Of a DNA stretch of 64,000 bases, positions 50,201 to 62,700 are shown one piece after another. The position numbers and the translations under genes were made by a program. Under the pieces are notes generated by a model. That model did no database searches. It was given only the letters and a program-made list of their open reading frames with translations, and was not told where the DNA came from. Location of the stretch: positions 12,203,162 to 12,267,161 of the forward strand of contig OW028581.1 in the NCBI GenBank assembly GCA_932294295.1, given 5' to 3'. Every line of letters starts with the position of its first letter. Position 1 is the stretch's first letter. Source of the stretch: Alitta virens. Its lineage: Eukaryota; Annelida; Polychaeta; Phyllodocida; Nereididae.

Positions 50201-50620
50201 CAGCAAACAAGACACCCCAAACAGCTATTGAATAGTAGCACTCCACCCTCCGAATATTACTTGTATTAGATAGCACTTTACATAGGATACCTTCATTTTC
50301 CAACACATGGAATTCATGTAATATTATTAGATTAAAAATAAAAAATGAAAAGAATTATAATCATTCGTACCTGATCAATGCCTTATCAAATTCATATTCT
50401 TGATTTATTAGGGGAGGATGTCATTGTAAAAGAATGGCCAAATTGAATTACCCTCCGAAACTTTCGTAAATTGTCTGTCACGAAAAAAAGCTTTTGAACG
50501 TGTATTTTCATATATAAACTATATTTTAACTTAAGATACAATATAAATACCATGTGTCAGTGATGCTATTTCTACATTTTAGATGATGTCTGAACATATT
50601 CGTAATCATACCCCGAATTA
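47216..50620. other. Intergenic, no gene seen
   Basis: AT-rich. Short open frames (for example 49863-50069 and 50109-50306, minus) show no motif. Nothing recognised. Confidence 0.3.
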
Positions 50621-50627
50621 GAGTGTT

Positions 50628-50635
50628 GCGCGAAA
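50628..50635 (-). promoter_or_regulatory. E2F-like site upstream of CABIN1 start
   Basis: The minus strand reads TTTCGCGC, an exact fit to the E2F consensus TTTSSCGC, 75 bases upstream of the CABIN1 ATG. Just after it, 50637-50657 would encode a 6-codon upstream frame (ATG GAA ACA AAG ATG AAA TAA) if the transcript starts before it. The transcription start cannot be placed from sequence. Confidence 0.35.
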
Positions 50636-50709
50636 AATGGAAACAAAGATGAAATAAAGCGAAATTTTATTATTTATTTGGAAACGCAGTAAATAGCCGC
50701 TTTTCAACC

Positions 50710-50712
50710 ATG
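50710..50712 (+). CDS. CABIN1: CABIN1 exon 1, start codon only
   Basis: The ATG in context TTTTCAACCATG is followed at once by donor GTAAGAATG. Joined to exon 2 it gives M-IKIAALN, matching the vertebrate start MIRIAALN. A at position -3 fits a good initiation context. The 5' untranslated part lies to the left with no defined start. Confidence 0.85.
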
Positions 50713-53700
50713 GTAAGAATGCATGTCATCTGGATGAATTTATAGTACTTTGTAACTGCATATCAAGAAAATTGATTCTATAGTTTTTTGTATAAAATGC
50801 CGAGAACTTTGAGAAGTGTAGATTATCGCCCAATGTCTGACACTAGTGACAGTGATTTATTTATGTAAATTATATTGTTTTTGTTCTACAGACAAACTGA
50901 ATCAATTGCAGTAAAATTGTTTGGCCATGTCGTCAACTCGTGAACAAAAATAGTAAACTCGCTACCATACTTGTGGTAATGTCGTCAATAGTGTTTGTGA
51001 ATAGGTCGTCAACTATGGCAAGTTCGTCATCAGAGCTAGTAAAATCGTCAACAAAGCTAGTTTATTAGAAATGACTGAGTGGTCCCAGGCAAATTCACAA
51101 CAAAGAAACTTTCAACAAAATTTTTTTTTAAATTATATTGATGCATAGAAAGTTCAGAAACACAGTATTCATAAATAAAATTCAACGTTTTATAGACAAC
51201 AATTATTTGATGTCAGGTGGTCATACTTCCTCTTTGTCACTCCTGAAAAAAACCAGAAATAATTAATTAAGGTGTAAAAAAAATAAAGGTTTGTCATGCC
51301 CATTATACACTGTTATATTTGGTTGCAATGTACTTGCTAGTGACTTGGATTGTTTCATTGTCTATTTATTTTAAATCATAATTATCCAAACATATAATGA
51401 ATGAATGAATTATGTACTGAAATCATAGATTATATTGTAGACCTATGTAAGTCAATATTTTTATTTACATAGAATTAATTGTCTTGCAATATAGTAATGC
51501 ATATAATATATTATTTATATACACATATTATTAAAATACCAATTGTGCACACTATTAACCCTAATCCAAACTGAAACATATATATAGAATTACTGCGAAA
51601 CTTTGCGTTTGAAAGCCATGTTATCTTATGCATGTATTCAGAACAGAATCACAAGCATTTTCCAGCTCCATTTTATATATTTTCCTATGGCGTCAGGGAA
51701 TTGTAATTAGAAACAAAAGAAAATACAAATGGGTTCTTGCTTGCTTTTATTGACAGTTTTTATTGGCTCCTTAAATAACATATAACAGTAATTACATATA
51801 TATATTATGAAAATTTATAATTTTTTCTTGGGAGTGGAGCAAGGAGACTTCCTCCAAGGCAAGTTTGCCGCTGTAGAGGGAGCCACCTTGTGAAAAAAAT
51901 AATAATAAAAATTATACATATATTTACTACTACTAATTCATTAGTTCATATTTTAAAGCATTGAAATATTAATAAATTATCGATAGGAAGGCATGCTATT
52001 GTTATATGTTGTGTAAGAGATACAATAGAACCGGGCCTTGAAGGGTGTTAATCCCTTTTGTGCATTTAAAATCAGGTTAGATGAGTTGAAGTGTCAAGCT
52101 TAATTGCAATTAATCTGTAAGACAATTGACAATAATTGCTGATGCCGTTGTTTTGATCGTGGCTTCGCTTTCATTATCAGGCTTTGATTATGTGATTAAC
52201 CAATCTGTTGACGAGTTAACCAATCCGTGGACGACTTCACCAGCTCTGATGATGAGTTTGCCAGCCTAGTTGACAACCTGACTTTTTTGTAGACGACTTC
52301 ACCAGTTGACGATTTGACTTGATGACGAGTTCACTGTAACCCTTGTGTGGCATCAGGCTCGGTGTTTGACACTGTAGCAGCCTGATTGATACTACATACT
52401 TGAATGTAAAGTCCAATTAATGGAAATTCATATCCATGACCATGTTGACAGTAGATTCACGATCAAGAAGCCAGGCCTCATATGTTGTATTGTTGTCAAC
52501 TTTCAAAGCTGCTTTTTCCTCAGCATATATATGGTCTATGGTGCATGATGCACAATTGCACATGGAGATATGATCAAGTTCTTACTGCTTGTGACTTGTG
52601 AAAGCTATTGATAGAAGAAAAAAATTGAACAACTTTGAACAGTGTTTACTTATCAGCTTATTGGACATTCTAACAATCTATAGGCTATAATCTAGAAAAC
52701 AGACTATGTACAATTTGTGTCATTATTGATAAATGAAACTTGATGTTTATGTTTGTATGTTTGAAATATAACGAACTAGTTTTCAATTGTGTTCATAGTG
52801 ATTTCGATTGTCACGTGTGTTCATGATATTTTTCTAATTGACAGATTAAAATAGCTGCATTGAATGCCAGTTCATCCAATGAGGAGAGTACTAGTTTGTC
52901 TGTGCACAAGACTGCCACAAAAGAAGCTCAGGTAAAATGTTATGACCAGTTTGTGTAAAATTTGAGACATACAATAATTATTATGTCATTGGTTTTCAGC
53001 AGTTTGTAAGTAATGCAATTGCAACAATACTTAATCATTGTTAATTTGCAGGAGGCCCAGGCATTTTCCCTGTATAACAAAGCACTAGGTTATCAACGGC
53101 AGGGCGAACATCAAAAAGCTGAAGATGTATTCCACGAATTGCTGGCGATGCCTTTCGTCGGAGAGGTAATAGTTTGCATAGTTTTATTGAGACGCTTTTA
53201 TTAAGACATCAGAAGCAATTACATGTGTCAAATAGAAGTGACTATTACAACAACTGGGAATAACATTCGAGATCACAGCAAAAACCATTGTGCAGCAGAA
53301 TTTTTCTATTTCATAGTAGAGAACTTTCATTTATAAATTGATTTTTTACATGTCAAACATAAATTTTGGTATTTATTATTTGCTATCATATTTGCACTCT
53401 TATTGTTTTAGGCAGAGCCAAGTGAAGATAATGACGCAATCATGCAGCCATGTTTGGTCCTTAAATATTCCATCTGCAAGAATCTTGCCAGTCTTTACTC
53501 TCAAAGAAAAGATTACAAAACTGCCATGGAGCATTATTTGGAGGTATGTTGAATTCCAAATTACTAATCGAAAGGTGATTTCAAATTTAAATTCTGAATG
53601 ACTGGTTGAAAAAAAAGATTTCAATAGGATTTAAGTTACATTTAGGAGGTTATTTACACTAAATTTGAAAAGTTAAATTTGTTCCGTAAATGATTTGGAA

Positions 53701-56700
53701 AAAGTTGGTTTTCTGACTTTCCTTGATCAGTAATCGTGTTGATTGTCATACATGTTTATTCCAGGCTGTGATGGTTGACTCCAGTGATGTCAGCGTATGG
53801 TTTCAAATTGGTCAGATTGCATTGAAATTGGTCAATTATCCATTGGCTAGACATGCATTTGAGCAGGTAGGTTAAAATTGTTCACTTCAGCAACTCAGTG
53901 GCAGATATTTGATGGTCAATTAATTTTTTTTTCAAATGCTTGTGAAAGTAATTCAATAAGCTCTTGGGAGTTTCCTGCCCCCGTTTGTTTCTTGTAATAG
54001 TCAGTTGTATTTTTGTGTACTAGTTATTTAAATAGAAAAAAAGAATACTGCAAATTGTGAATGGTTTAATGTCTGTCTTCAGGGACTTCAATGCAGCCCA
54101 AAGCACTGGCCATGCCTGGACAAAGTGATAACCATATTGTTTGTCTTGGGGAACTATTACGGTAAAAATTTATGTTATTGATCACTATTTGAATCTGTAG
54201 TGCAAAGCAATTAAAGAAATAATTTACAAACATTTCAATTTTCTCTTGCAGCATGTCTTTGTTACATTGCTGTTGCTCTTGAAAAAGACCCAGGGTACGT
54301 CAAAGGCCTGGTTTTTCTCCGTCAGATATTTACGGAGCAACCGTCACTGAAGAAGCAGACTGAGGAGATATTCAACAAATGGTGGGTTGTATTCAACTGT
54401 CTTTAAAAGAAAATGTACATTTTGATGTCATTAAAATCGCTGGTCTTCGAAATATACCAAAAATACTAAATTTTTAATCGAAATTCATATACATGACCAT
54501 GTTGACATTAGATTCATGAGCAAGAAGCCAGGTCTTGTATTTTGTATTGTCATAATAAATGCTTTGTTATACAAGAAATTTTGTTACAACTTGTGGCATT
54601 TGCAATGGGGGTGACAAATTTTTACTGGTGAATTTGGTTGATTGGCAATTTTCGATGACCCCTATTGTAACTGTAAAGAAGAGCATCAAATTCAGCAAAA
54701 TAAATTGTTTCGTTTCCACAGTTATCCTGAAATCTATGAGACCACTCTGGAACAAGAAGAAATAGAGGAGGTGAGACCAATTTTGCAAATATATATGATT
54801 TATGAATGCTATTACAGGGTTCCTGCGGGTTATTACAGAGTCTGATCAGTCTTACTTTATTTTTGTAGTAAGTAAGACCTGTATTAAGTCTTAATTTTGT
54901 CCAATAAGTCTTACATTGTCTTATTTTTATGCAAATGTACTTGGAAAACGAACAAAGGCGATCCTGGTCTGTTGGCCAAAGGAAGTATCATCGGACCTCT
55001 TGTGGACTTTCAGATGCATTATTAACTTTCTTTAAATACACAGGAACTGCATTTATTTTATTGTTTAATAGCCAATATCTTGATTTTATTTTGTGGGATG
55101 ATGATATTAAAAATATTGGTGTAAATTACTGTGTTATTTTTCATGTGCGCATGGTATTATAATGGTCTTACTTCTAATATAATGAAGGTAAACCTGCAGG
55201 AACCCTGTAATTAAACTAAACTGATGAATTAACCTTCTAGAGATCAGTTTCTTGACTGCCATACATTTTACAAGAAACTGACCTCCAGATGGTGTGGATT
55301 GGAGATTGATAATCTGAATTCGTTTTGATTCTTGATCAATTGTGTTTTATTGCAGTTTTATGGGGAAGCCGTAGAGATGCGTAAAACAAGGAGAGAGTCA
55401 TTAAAACCAACACCTTTGCCCATAATACCCATTCAAATACCAACCAAGAAAGAATTCACGTACGTTTTATTAGTAAATATAACAGGAATATCCTGAAGAT
55501 ATTCTATTCATGAGTAGCGTAATGTATTATTATGGTACTGTTATTTTAGATGGCTTAACCTCGGAAAAAGTCTGGTGTCGACCTACGACTATATTGCCAA
55601 GCAAGTCCCCGATCTGGTAAGACTCAAACATGATATTATATGAGCTAGGTATATATAGATCTGCATTGATAATCTGTTCTTGCATTAGTTTTAAAAGAAT
55701 TGCTGTAATATTTTATAATATAATATTTTTTTGCTGCTTATCTACATATACTACTTCAAGTTGAGGCTGGCATTGATTTAAATTTTCTTGTAACATATGA
55801 TCTGCGTCTTCAAGGCCATTGGTGCCTATTAGAGACCTGCGCGGGCACCAACATTCTGCTTTTAAATAGGCATCGCCTATGTATCTGTGCATGGCAGGAT
55901 TATAGACAAGATTTAGTTTTAATTTTACCAAAGGAATGGAGTTTCATTAATGAAGTTTTGAATTTAAGTTCTGCTTTTGGGTTTTGTCTTCCAGTCATTG
56001 TCATGCCGGGTCGACATCTCGCCGTACTTGAGCGAAGATGATGAGGAAGAGGTCGCCGAGAAACCTGAACAAAGTGCCGAAAAAGAGAAAACAGCGGAAG
56101 ATGCTTCTAAGGAAGGAGAGGAGCCTGTTGCTATGGAAACCACAGAAGCGGAAGATGCTAAACAGCCTGATGATGCTGTAATGGCTGACGAAGAAGGAAC
56201 CAATGATGTGCAGCAGTTTGAAAGTCGTAGTAATAGTAGGTGTCTTGAAGTTATGTAAAGTTGATTCAGTATTTAAATCAAACTTCAGGAAGTTGAAGTG
56301 GTCTAAATGAGTTCACATTGACGATGAAGTTTGATGTTTAGGTGATAGTGTTGATGAAATATCTTTATTTCGCTTAAGCCAGTCCTATTTTCATGCCAAA
56401 ATAAGGCATGACCAGTTAACTTTTGATTACTAGTTCTATTTCTTCTACTCGAGAGTTGTTCAAGTCATAAAGTGGTTCCCACCATGTGATTGCGTACAGA
56501 AGTCCACGATGATTGAAAAAAATCAGTAAATATGTGGAAACTAATTTGCTCAGTACGCCAAACTAAAGTAAATCGTCTGAAGAATTCTTAGTAGGGGACA
56601 TTTAAACAAAGGGATATATGTGAGACATATTGCTGTCACATGCCCTGAGTGAACATAAAGATAAATGCTGTAGTAGAGTAAGGAGGTGTCATTACTCAAT

Positions 56701-59700
56701 ATTTTGCGCGTTTCCCCAAAGATGATATTTGCAGTTGAAAGACCTATGAGTATGAAGAAGTGGATAATCTTTCATTGGTATTTTGAATCAGTAACTGTTG
56801 TTTCATATTTAAACAGCACCAGTCAATCTTCTACTGTCCGAGGAGTCTTCGAAGAAGTATCACAAAAGAAAACGATCTTTACTTGAGGAATTGGGGGGCA
56901 AACGCAGGTCAGCAAGAGTGCGTAACATCCCTAATAAGTCAAAGCAAGAAGAGACGATGAATTACCATGAAGTACTTTTGCGGATTCTGCCTATGACTTT
57001 GCTGTAAGTGACAATGACATTCTATGATTTCAATTTCTTTTTGCAGCAATTTATCAATTTTGAACAAGTTATGATGGGGAGTTTGTGTTTATAACAGAAT
57101 TGTGCTTTTATTTTTATCTCAGTCATGTTGTGGAAAGTGAGGAAACTGAATCATCCCAAGAGGTACCAACAGAAGAAGACCTTGCAAATAATGAACCAGC
57201 TGCAGAAATACCTCGCCGACCCTCTGAAGGTTGTTTCATCAAAGCCACAGAAGTGCAGGACGTGTTAGTGTTTGCCAAGAGATTGGAGAAGAATTCCGGA
57301 ATCATCAGTTTACTAAATGAGTTTTTGATATGCGTCGCAAAGCAAGCCACTCACAAGTGGTGAGTTTCAATTTCTGATACACTTAGAATCAAAATTGTAT
57401 GAATTTTAAGTAATTTGGGAAGGAATATTGAATGTTGGTGATCTCTCTTGTGCTGTCAAGTTGTAAGTGATAATTACATGTAAATATATAATGGTTTTTT
57501 TTTCTTCCAGGGAGAATGAAATGACTAAAGTGTTTCTTGATGGCTTTAGTAGAGTGCGGAAACACATTGAATTTCCTGGGTATCTATGGTGAGTTATTTT
57601 CACTATGGCCAAAAGATCTTACACTACTCATTGTATATTTTTTAACAATACGTGAGGCTGTGTGTAACACTTTTATTAATTTTGATTCCTTTACCTTCTT
57701 TTCCAGCAAAGATACGACAGATGAGCGAATCAAAGATATGGCTTTCGTAAGTTGAGAGATTACATCTAATAAATGTATTTTATTTTTGTTGCATGATTAT
57801 TTGGTCACTTTAGGTTGACATACTTCTTTCTATTTTCAGCTCTGTTTAGTTCAAGCTGAGTTATACGTGGACAAATGGCTGCTGACCAAACCTAAAGTTT
57901 CTCCCAGAAAGTATGTATGTCTTCGTAAATATCGGAAAATTAAATACAATCAGACTCATTTATGATGTCATAGGGCTGTTCCATTTAAAAAGGTGGGGGG
58001 GGGGGGGGGGTTTGACCAGAAGATTTTTGAGATAGGGGGTGATCTGGGGAAAACTGATAATGGAGAGTGGTTGACCAGTATTGTCTTAATATCTTAATGC
58101 ATTGTCTGGATATCTTAATGTAGAAAAAAAGTGGGGGTGAGGGAGGGGGTCTGTCAAAAACCAGATATTGTTGGGGGTGAGGGAGGGGGTCTGTCAAAAA
58201 CCAGATATTGTTGGGGGACGGGGGGGCTGAAAATGTTCTGGTTCACCTCCCTCTTTTTAAATGGAACAGCCCTGAGCATGCTCTTAACGAAAGTTGGGCT
58301 GTAACGAGGTCATTTTCCATGAACAAATATTTGCCTGTTTTACCATACTGCATATAAACGAAACCCACGTACACTTTTTAAAATATCAAATAGTTTGTTA
58401 TTTTATGCTATGTAATTTTACGATTATAAAAGTTCGGAAATGTACTATATTAGTACTATATCAGTTCCATTATAATATTCATATTCATAGCAATTTAATT
58501 ATATTGTCTTTCATCCAGAAGTGGAACAACAGCTCAGGCTCTGACAAAAGAAACAATGTCATCATTCTTTATGGAGGATTTTTCATACACAGAGGGCGTG
58601 TCTATCTGTCAGAGTATTCTGCAGCCTGATTGGTTGACATACTGTGTCCGAGGTACTGTTTTATGGAAACCGATTATCTTTCGTTTTAAGATTTTTACTG
58701 TGGAAAGTAAACAGATCTTTATTTTTGAAGATTTTATGCTATTTGCTGTTTGCGATATGATTTATGTAAATTTCTTCCTCACTATTGTATATAAATACTA
58801 TCTTTTTCAGTGAGTGTGCTCCATGCCCAATTCCACATGTTAGAGGGAGACTTGGACCTAGCAGCAGGATATTTTGACAGAGTGAGTGATGCTTTCTCAT
58901 ATTACTAAGTCTTTGATAACAGAAATGTTATGTCACGTCTGCATGACATTGGGCCAGCGTTGCAACATCTTGCTAACGTCATACCAACCAAGCATGCTGT
59001 CTGGCAACTACAAGAAAACATTGTTAAATTTAACATAATTAACATGATCCATCTGACCTTGTTATTGCAATAGCACTGTGGCGCATTACTACTTGTCAAA
59101 GCGGCAAATCCTTGTTTTTCTTGTAAACTTCAGAGTACACCAGAAGTTACTCTAAAATGTAAATACTCTGGTTTACAGACTAACATGTACCTCACAATCG
59201 GTGAGCAAGAGACAGGGTCACCAGTTGTGGTCAAGCTGCCCAATTGCAAAGCGGACAGCTTCATATCAAAAGAAGAGGTCAACAAACAGCTCGATTCACT
59301 CCGACGATTCCAGTCATTTGAAGACATGCAGAGATTATACGAAGAGGGCAGTTATGAGGAAGTCGTGACTTTGTTGCTTCAGACTTTCACCCACAGAGGG
59401 GCAAAAGATAAAGTGAGGAATATATTTGCGATGTGTTATTTTTGCAAAATCATATCAGTAACGATATAAAAATCTTTTCTGTGATTAGGATAGAAATATA
59501 TATTTGATGTATGGTATAATTTATTGGTGGTTGATTCAATGTCCAAAATTGTCCTTCCTTATCAGAATTATTTGGCATTCGTATAAGAAAATATCATTTA
59601 TTGTCATCTGAAATTGTCACATAATTTCTATGAGAAGTTTGACAGATTTACTAATTCTACAAATTCGTATTCAGCTTATGAAGATGGGCCAACAAGAAAG

Positions 59701-62700
59701 ACACACTCAGTTGTTGTTATTGCAAGATTCTCTGCTGAAAATGGACGATTTCAAGGTGTGCTATGAAAGTCATGTACTTAATCTTGAACACACCTACAAT
59801 ACTGGAACAATTAAAAAAAAATTATATTATTAATGCCAATTTATGATGTTTGAATCACGTTGCTTGGAATTTCCAGAGGGGTATAATCTGGGGAGAGGTC
59901 TGTTTCGACGAAGCTCTGCAAACTTATCTGAACACAAACTCTCGGGCAGAAAAGGAAGACTGGACAACTGCAATGATTCAACTGTTGCAGGGATTCAATA
60001 AGTGTGTAAAATCAATAGTTACAAGAAATAATACCATGAAACCTCACCAATATCGTCACCTAATAATTGAACTGATTTGTGACCACCTTGCTGGGTTCTT
60101 AAACTGTGATTACATTATTACAAAGGAATGCAATGAAGTGTACCAGTTTTGCAAGTGTGCGTGCAACGTCACCTTTGTTTTGAATTCCTGGTCACTCGTG
60201 TAGATGCTCTTTTGTTAATTGCTGATTATAGGCAAAACATGTAGCTTGCTTTCTTGTCCTTAAATTCAATGGGAAGAAAAATTTACAGAGCCTGCAGAAG
60301 ACGCTACTACTGTAGCAGATAAAAAGACAATGAGATGATGTCACTACACTATTGTTACGTGGATGACATCACAATATAGATGCGTCATTAAACAATATTT
60401 ACCAGCTACAATGACAGTGACCTCTGTTGGTACTTTTCCTCCCCATTGGTATGTCTCACGGCAATGTTTGAACTGGATTTGGCTCCACTTCATTGCATTT
60501 GGCTGTAAAAATTTCCAGAATTAATGCCTCCTTGTTATGACCTATTCAGTCATTTCTATCAATAGTCTTAATAGCGAGTTTCCACTTTCTGATATTTGCA
60601 TATGGTTCGTGTTTACTTTTATTATTATATATCTAAATTTTCAGATGTCTGGAAGAAAATTCATCATTCGTTCGAGACTTACCTTCTCGTAACCTTGTCA
60701 GACTTACGCAGAACATCATCAAGGTCATTGATCTCGCTTTAGATGTGGCAGACAATGCCAGTGATCTTGTTATTCCGACGATGTTTCCCTGGATAGTTCT
60801 ATACAGACTTGTTTTGCAGTAAGTTAATTATATGCCATGTATTTTGATATGAATTGCAGTTAATTATGTGTCTTTAGTTGTTTTTCAATGAAGAATTTCT
60901 ATGCTTAAATAAAGAATTATCCATTGTGTGGAATGAATAAACCTAACCCAGCTCAAAATTTCTCTAAACAAAGCAAGAAAATCATCTTTAAAAGGTACAA
61001 AATGTTTATGATGTTTGTTTACTGATTGGCATATTAAATTGCTTTCATATCATGAAATTTTTTTTGCAATTCAGTGAAGAGCAGAGAGGAATCGAGGCTG
61101 TTGAGGAGGAGGACACATTGCCGTCAAATTTGATGTTACTTCAAGTTGCTCATGACTATCTCGGAGGGTGAGTAATTGGAAAATTAACAGAAATCATTAA
61201 TTCATGAGGGAATGCTGAAAATCCCTGAGAATTGTTTGACTTAAACTTGCGTTAGTGTTTTTGAGTTTTATTATGGATTTCATGAATCCATGATATATGA
61301 ATGAGAAATCACCACTCGTTTTTGGAAAATAAATTATTTGATATGTATATTTTTTCTTTTTTCAGACGCGGCCTGTGTGTGTGCTGCAGCGGCTCCCTTC
61401 TCCTCTTTATCATCGACATTTTATTGAAGGAATTAAAAGAAGACCAGCCAGACAGTCCACATCCGTTCAAAGTTCAGATTGAACAACATATTGAACAGTG
61501 CTTCTATTGTCTGTTTGGACACCCCAACAAACGACGAGCCAAAAATATGCAAGACCACACTAGCAACCAGGTAATTTCTCTTGTTAACTGGATTTGGAAA
61601 TGTTTAATGGATCACTGTAATGTCATTTCCAGCCCTAAACTACTTGATAGCTTGAATTAGACTTTTATTGCAATTTAAAACATTTCTAGGACTTCAAATT
61701 AAGTCCGCTGTCCAACTTAAAACCACACATGCCGTGTAACGAAGTGTAAACTTGTTTTAAAAAAAAAGAATTGTTTGATTTAAACTTGTGGTGTTTTTTA
61801 GTGTTATCATTAATTTTATTATTCTATGATGCATGTTACTTAACAATTTTTCTAAATTTAATAATCACATCTCAGGCACTACAAAGCATGTAAAGTTGGC
61901 GACTGCCTTATCTTAATTATCTTAATCCCCCAGTATAGTATTAATACCCCAAGCTTCTTCTTGGGAACAATTTGACCTTTCTAAAATGAGCACGCTTATA
62001 ATGTCAACTTGTCATAAAGTCATTATCGTGGAACAAATTTTGACCATTGTTACACCAGACGTGCGTACAACAAAACTAGGTTGAAACATTTTTTCACACC
62101 CAAAAAGTTAGTTATAACACGGTCCAACGTCATTATACAATATGCATCTCTCTAGATCCATTTTTAACAAATGTTCCTTTCATCTTTTCAGTTGACCCTA
62201 ACATGGGAGAGAGCAAAACTCTTGTTCCATTACTTCAAACCGAAAAGTATGCCTGAATTTGACAGTTACAAGATAAACACAGTCTCCAGTGATCTCGAGG
62301 GACTGCTTCGGAGGATATTGGGCATCGTACCTTCCCATCATAAGTCTGGTAAGTAGAACAATGAAGGTTTCATTGATAACATGATGAAGAACTATTGAGT
62401 ACCCAATCACTCATCGTAACATTCCCAGCAGGGTTTCCTCATGGCCTGAGTAAAACGGAGCCTAACCTTTGATCGTAAGAAATTTCAGAAAAGAAGATGT
62501 GAAATGAAAAATAAAATCTCTCTGAACACAACCCCTTCCCCCACAGCTGAAACTTACAGGTGACCCTGTGCCAGTGAGTACCGCAGAAGCTGGTGTTATT
62601 TTTGTTACTGAAACAACCAACCCTGAAGCTTTTAAGAAATGAGTGCTCCCCTCTTATTTGACCCTTCTCAATCATGGCATCCCGGTCGTCATCTTATATG

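Larger units (their letters stand above)
50713..52844 (+). other. CABIN1 intron 1
   Basis: Intron of about 2.1 kb that holds an inverted-repeat pair (50921-51062 and 52195-52335) and one copy of a 75-bp duplicated element (52422-52499). It ends with acceptor TTTTTCTAATTGACAG. Confidence 0.85.

Noticed and set aside
55964..56203. Minus-strand Ser-rich open frame
   Set aside because: It is antisense to the acidic part of CABIN1 exon 11.
60002..60203. Continuation of the exon 21 frame as constitutive coding sequence
   Set aside because: The alignment to human CABIN1 passes directly from GFNK to CLEENSS when the donor at 60001 is used; the extension has no counterpart.
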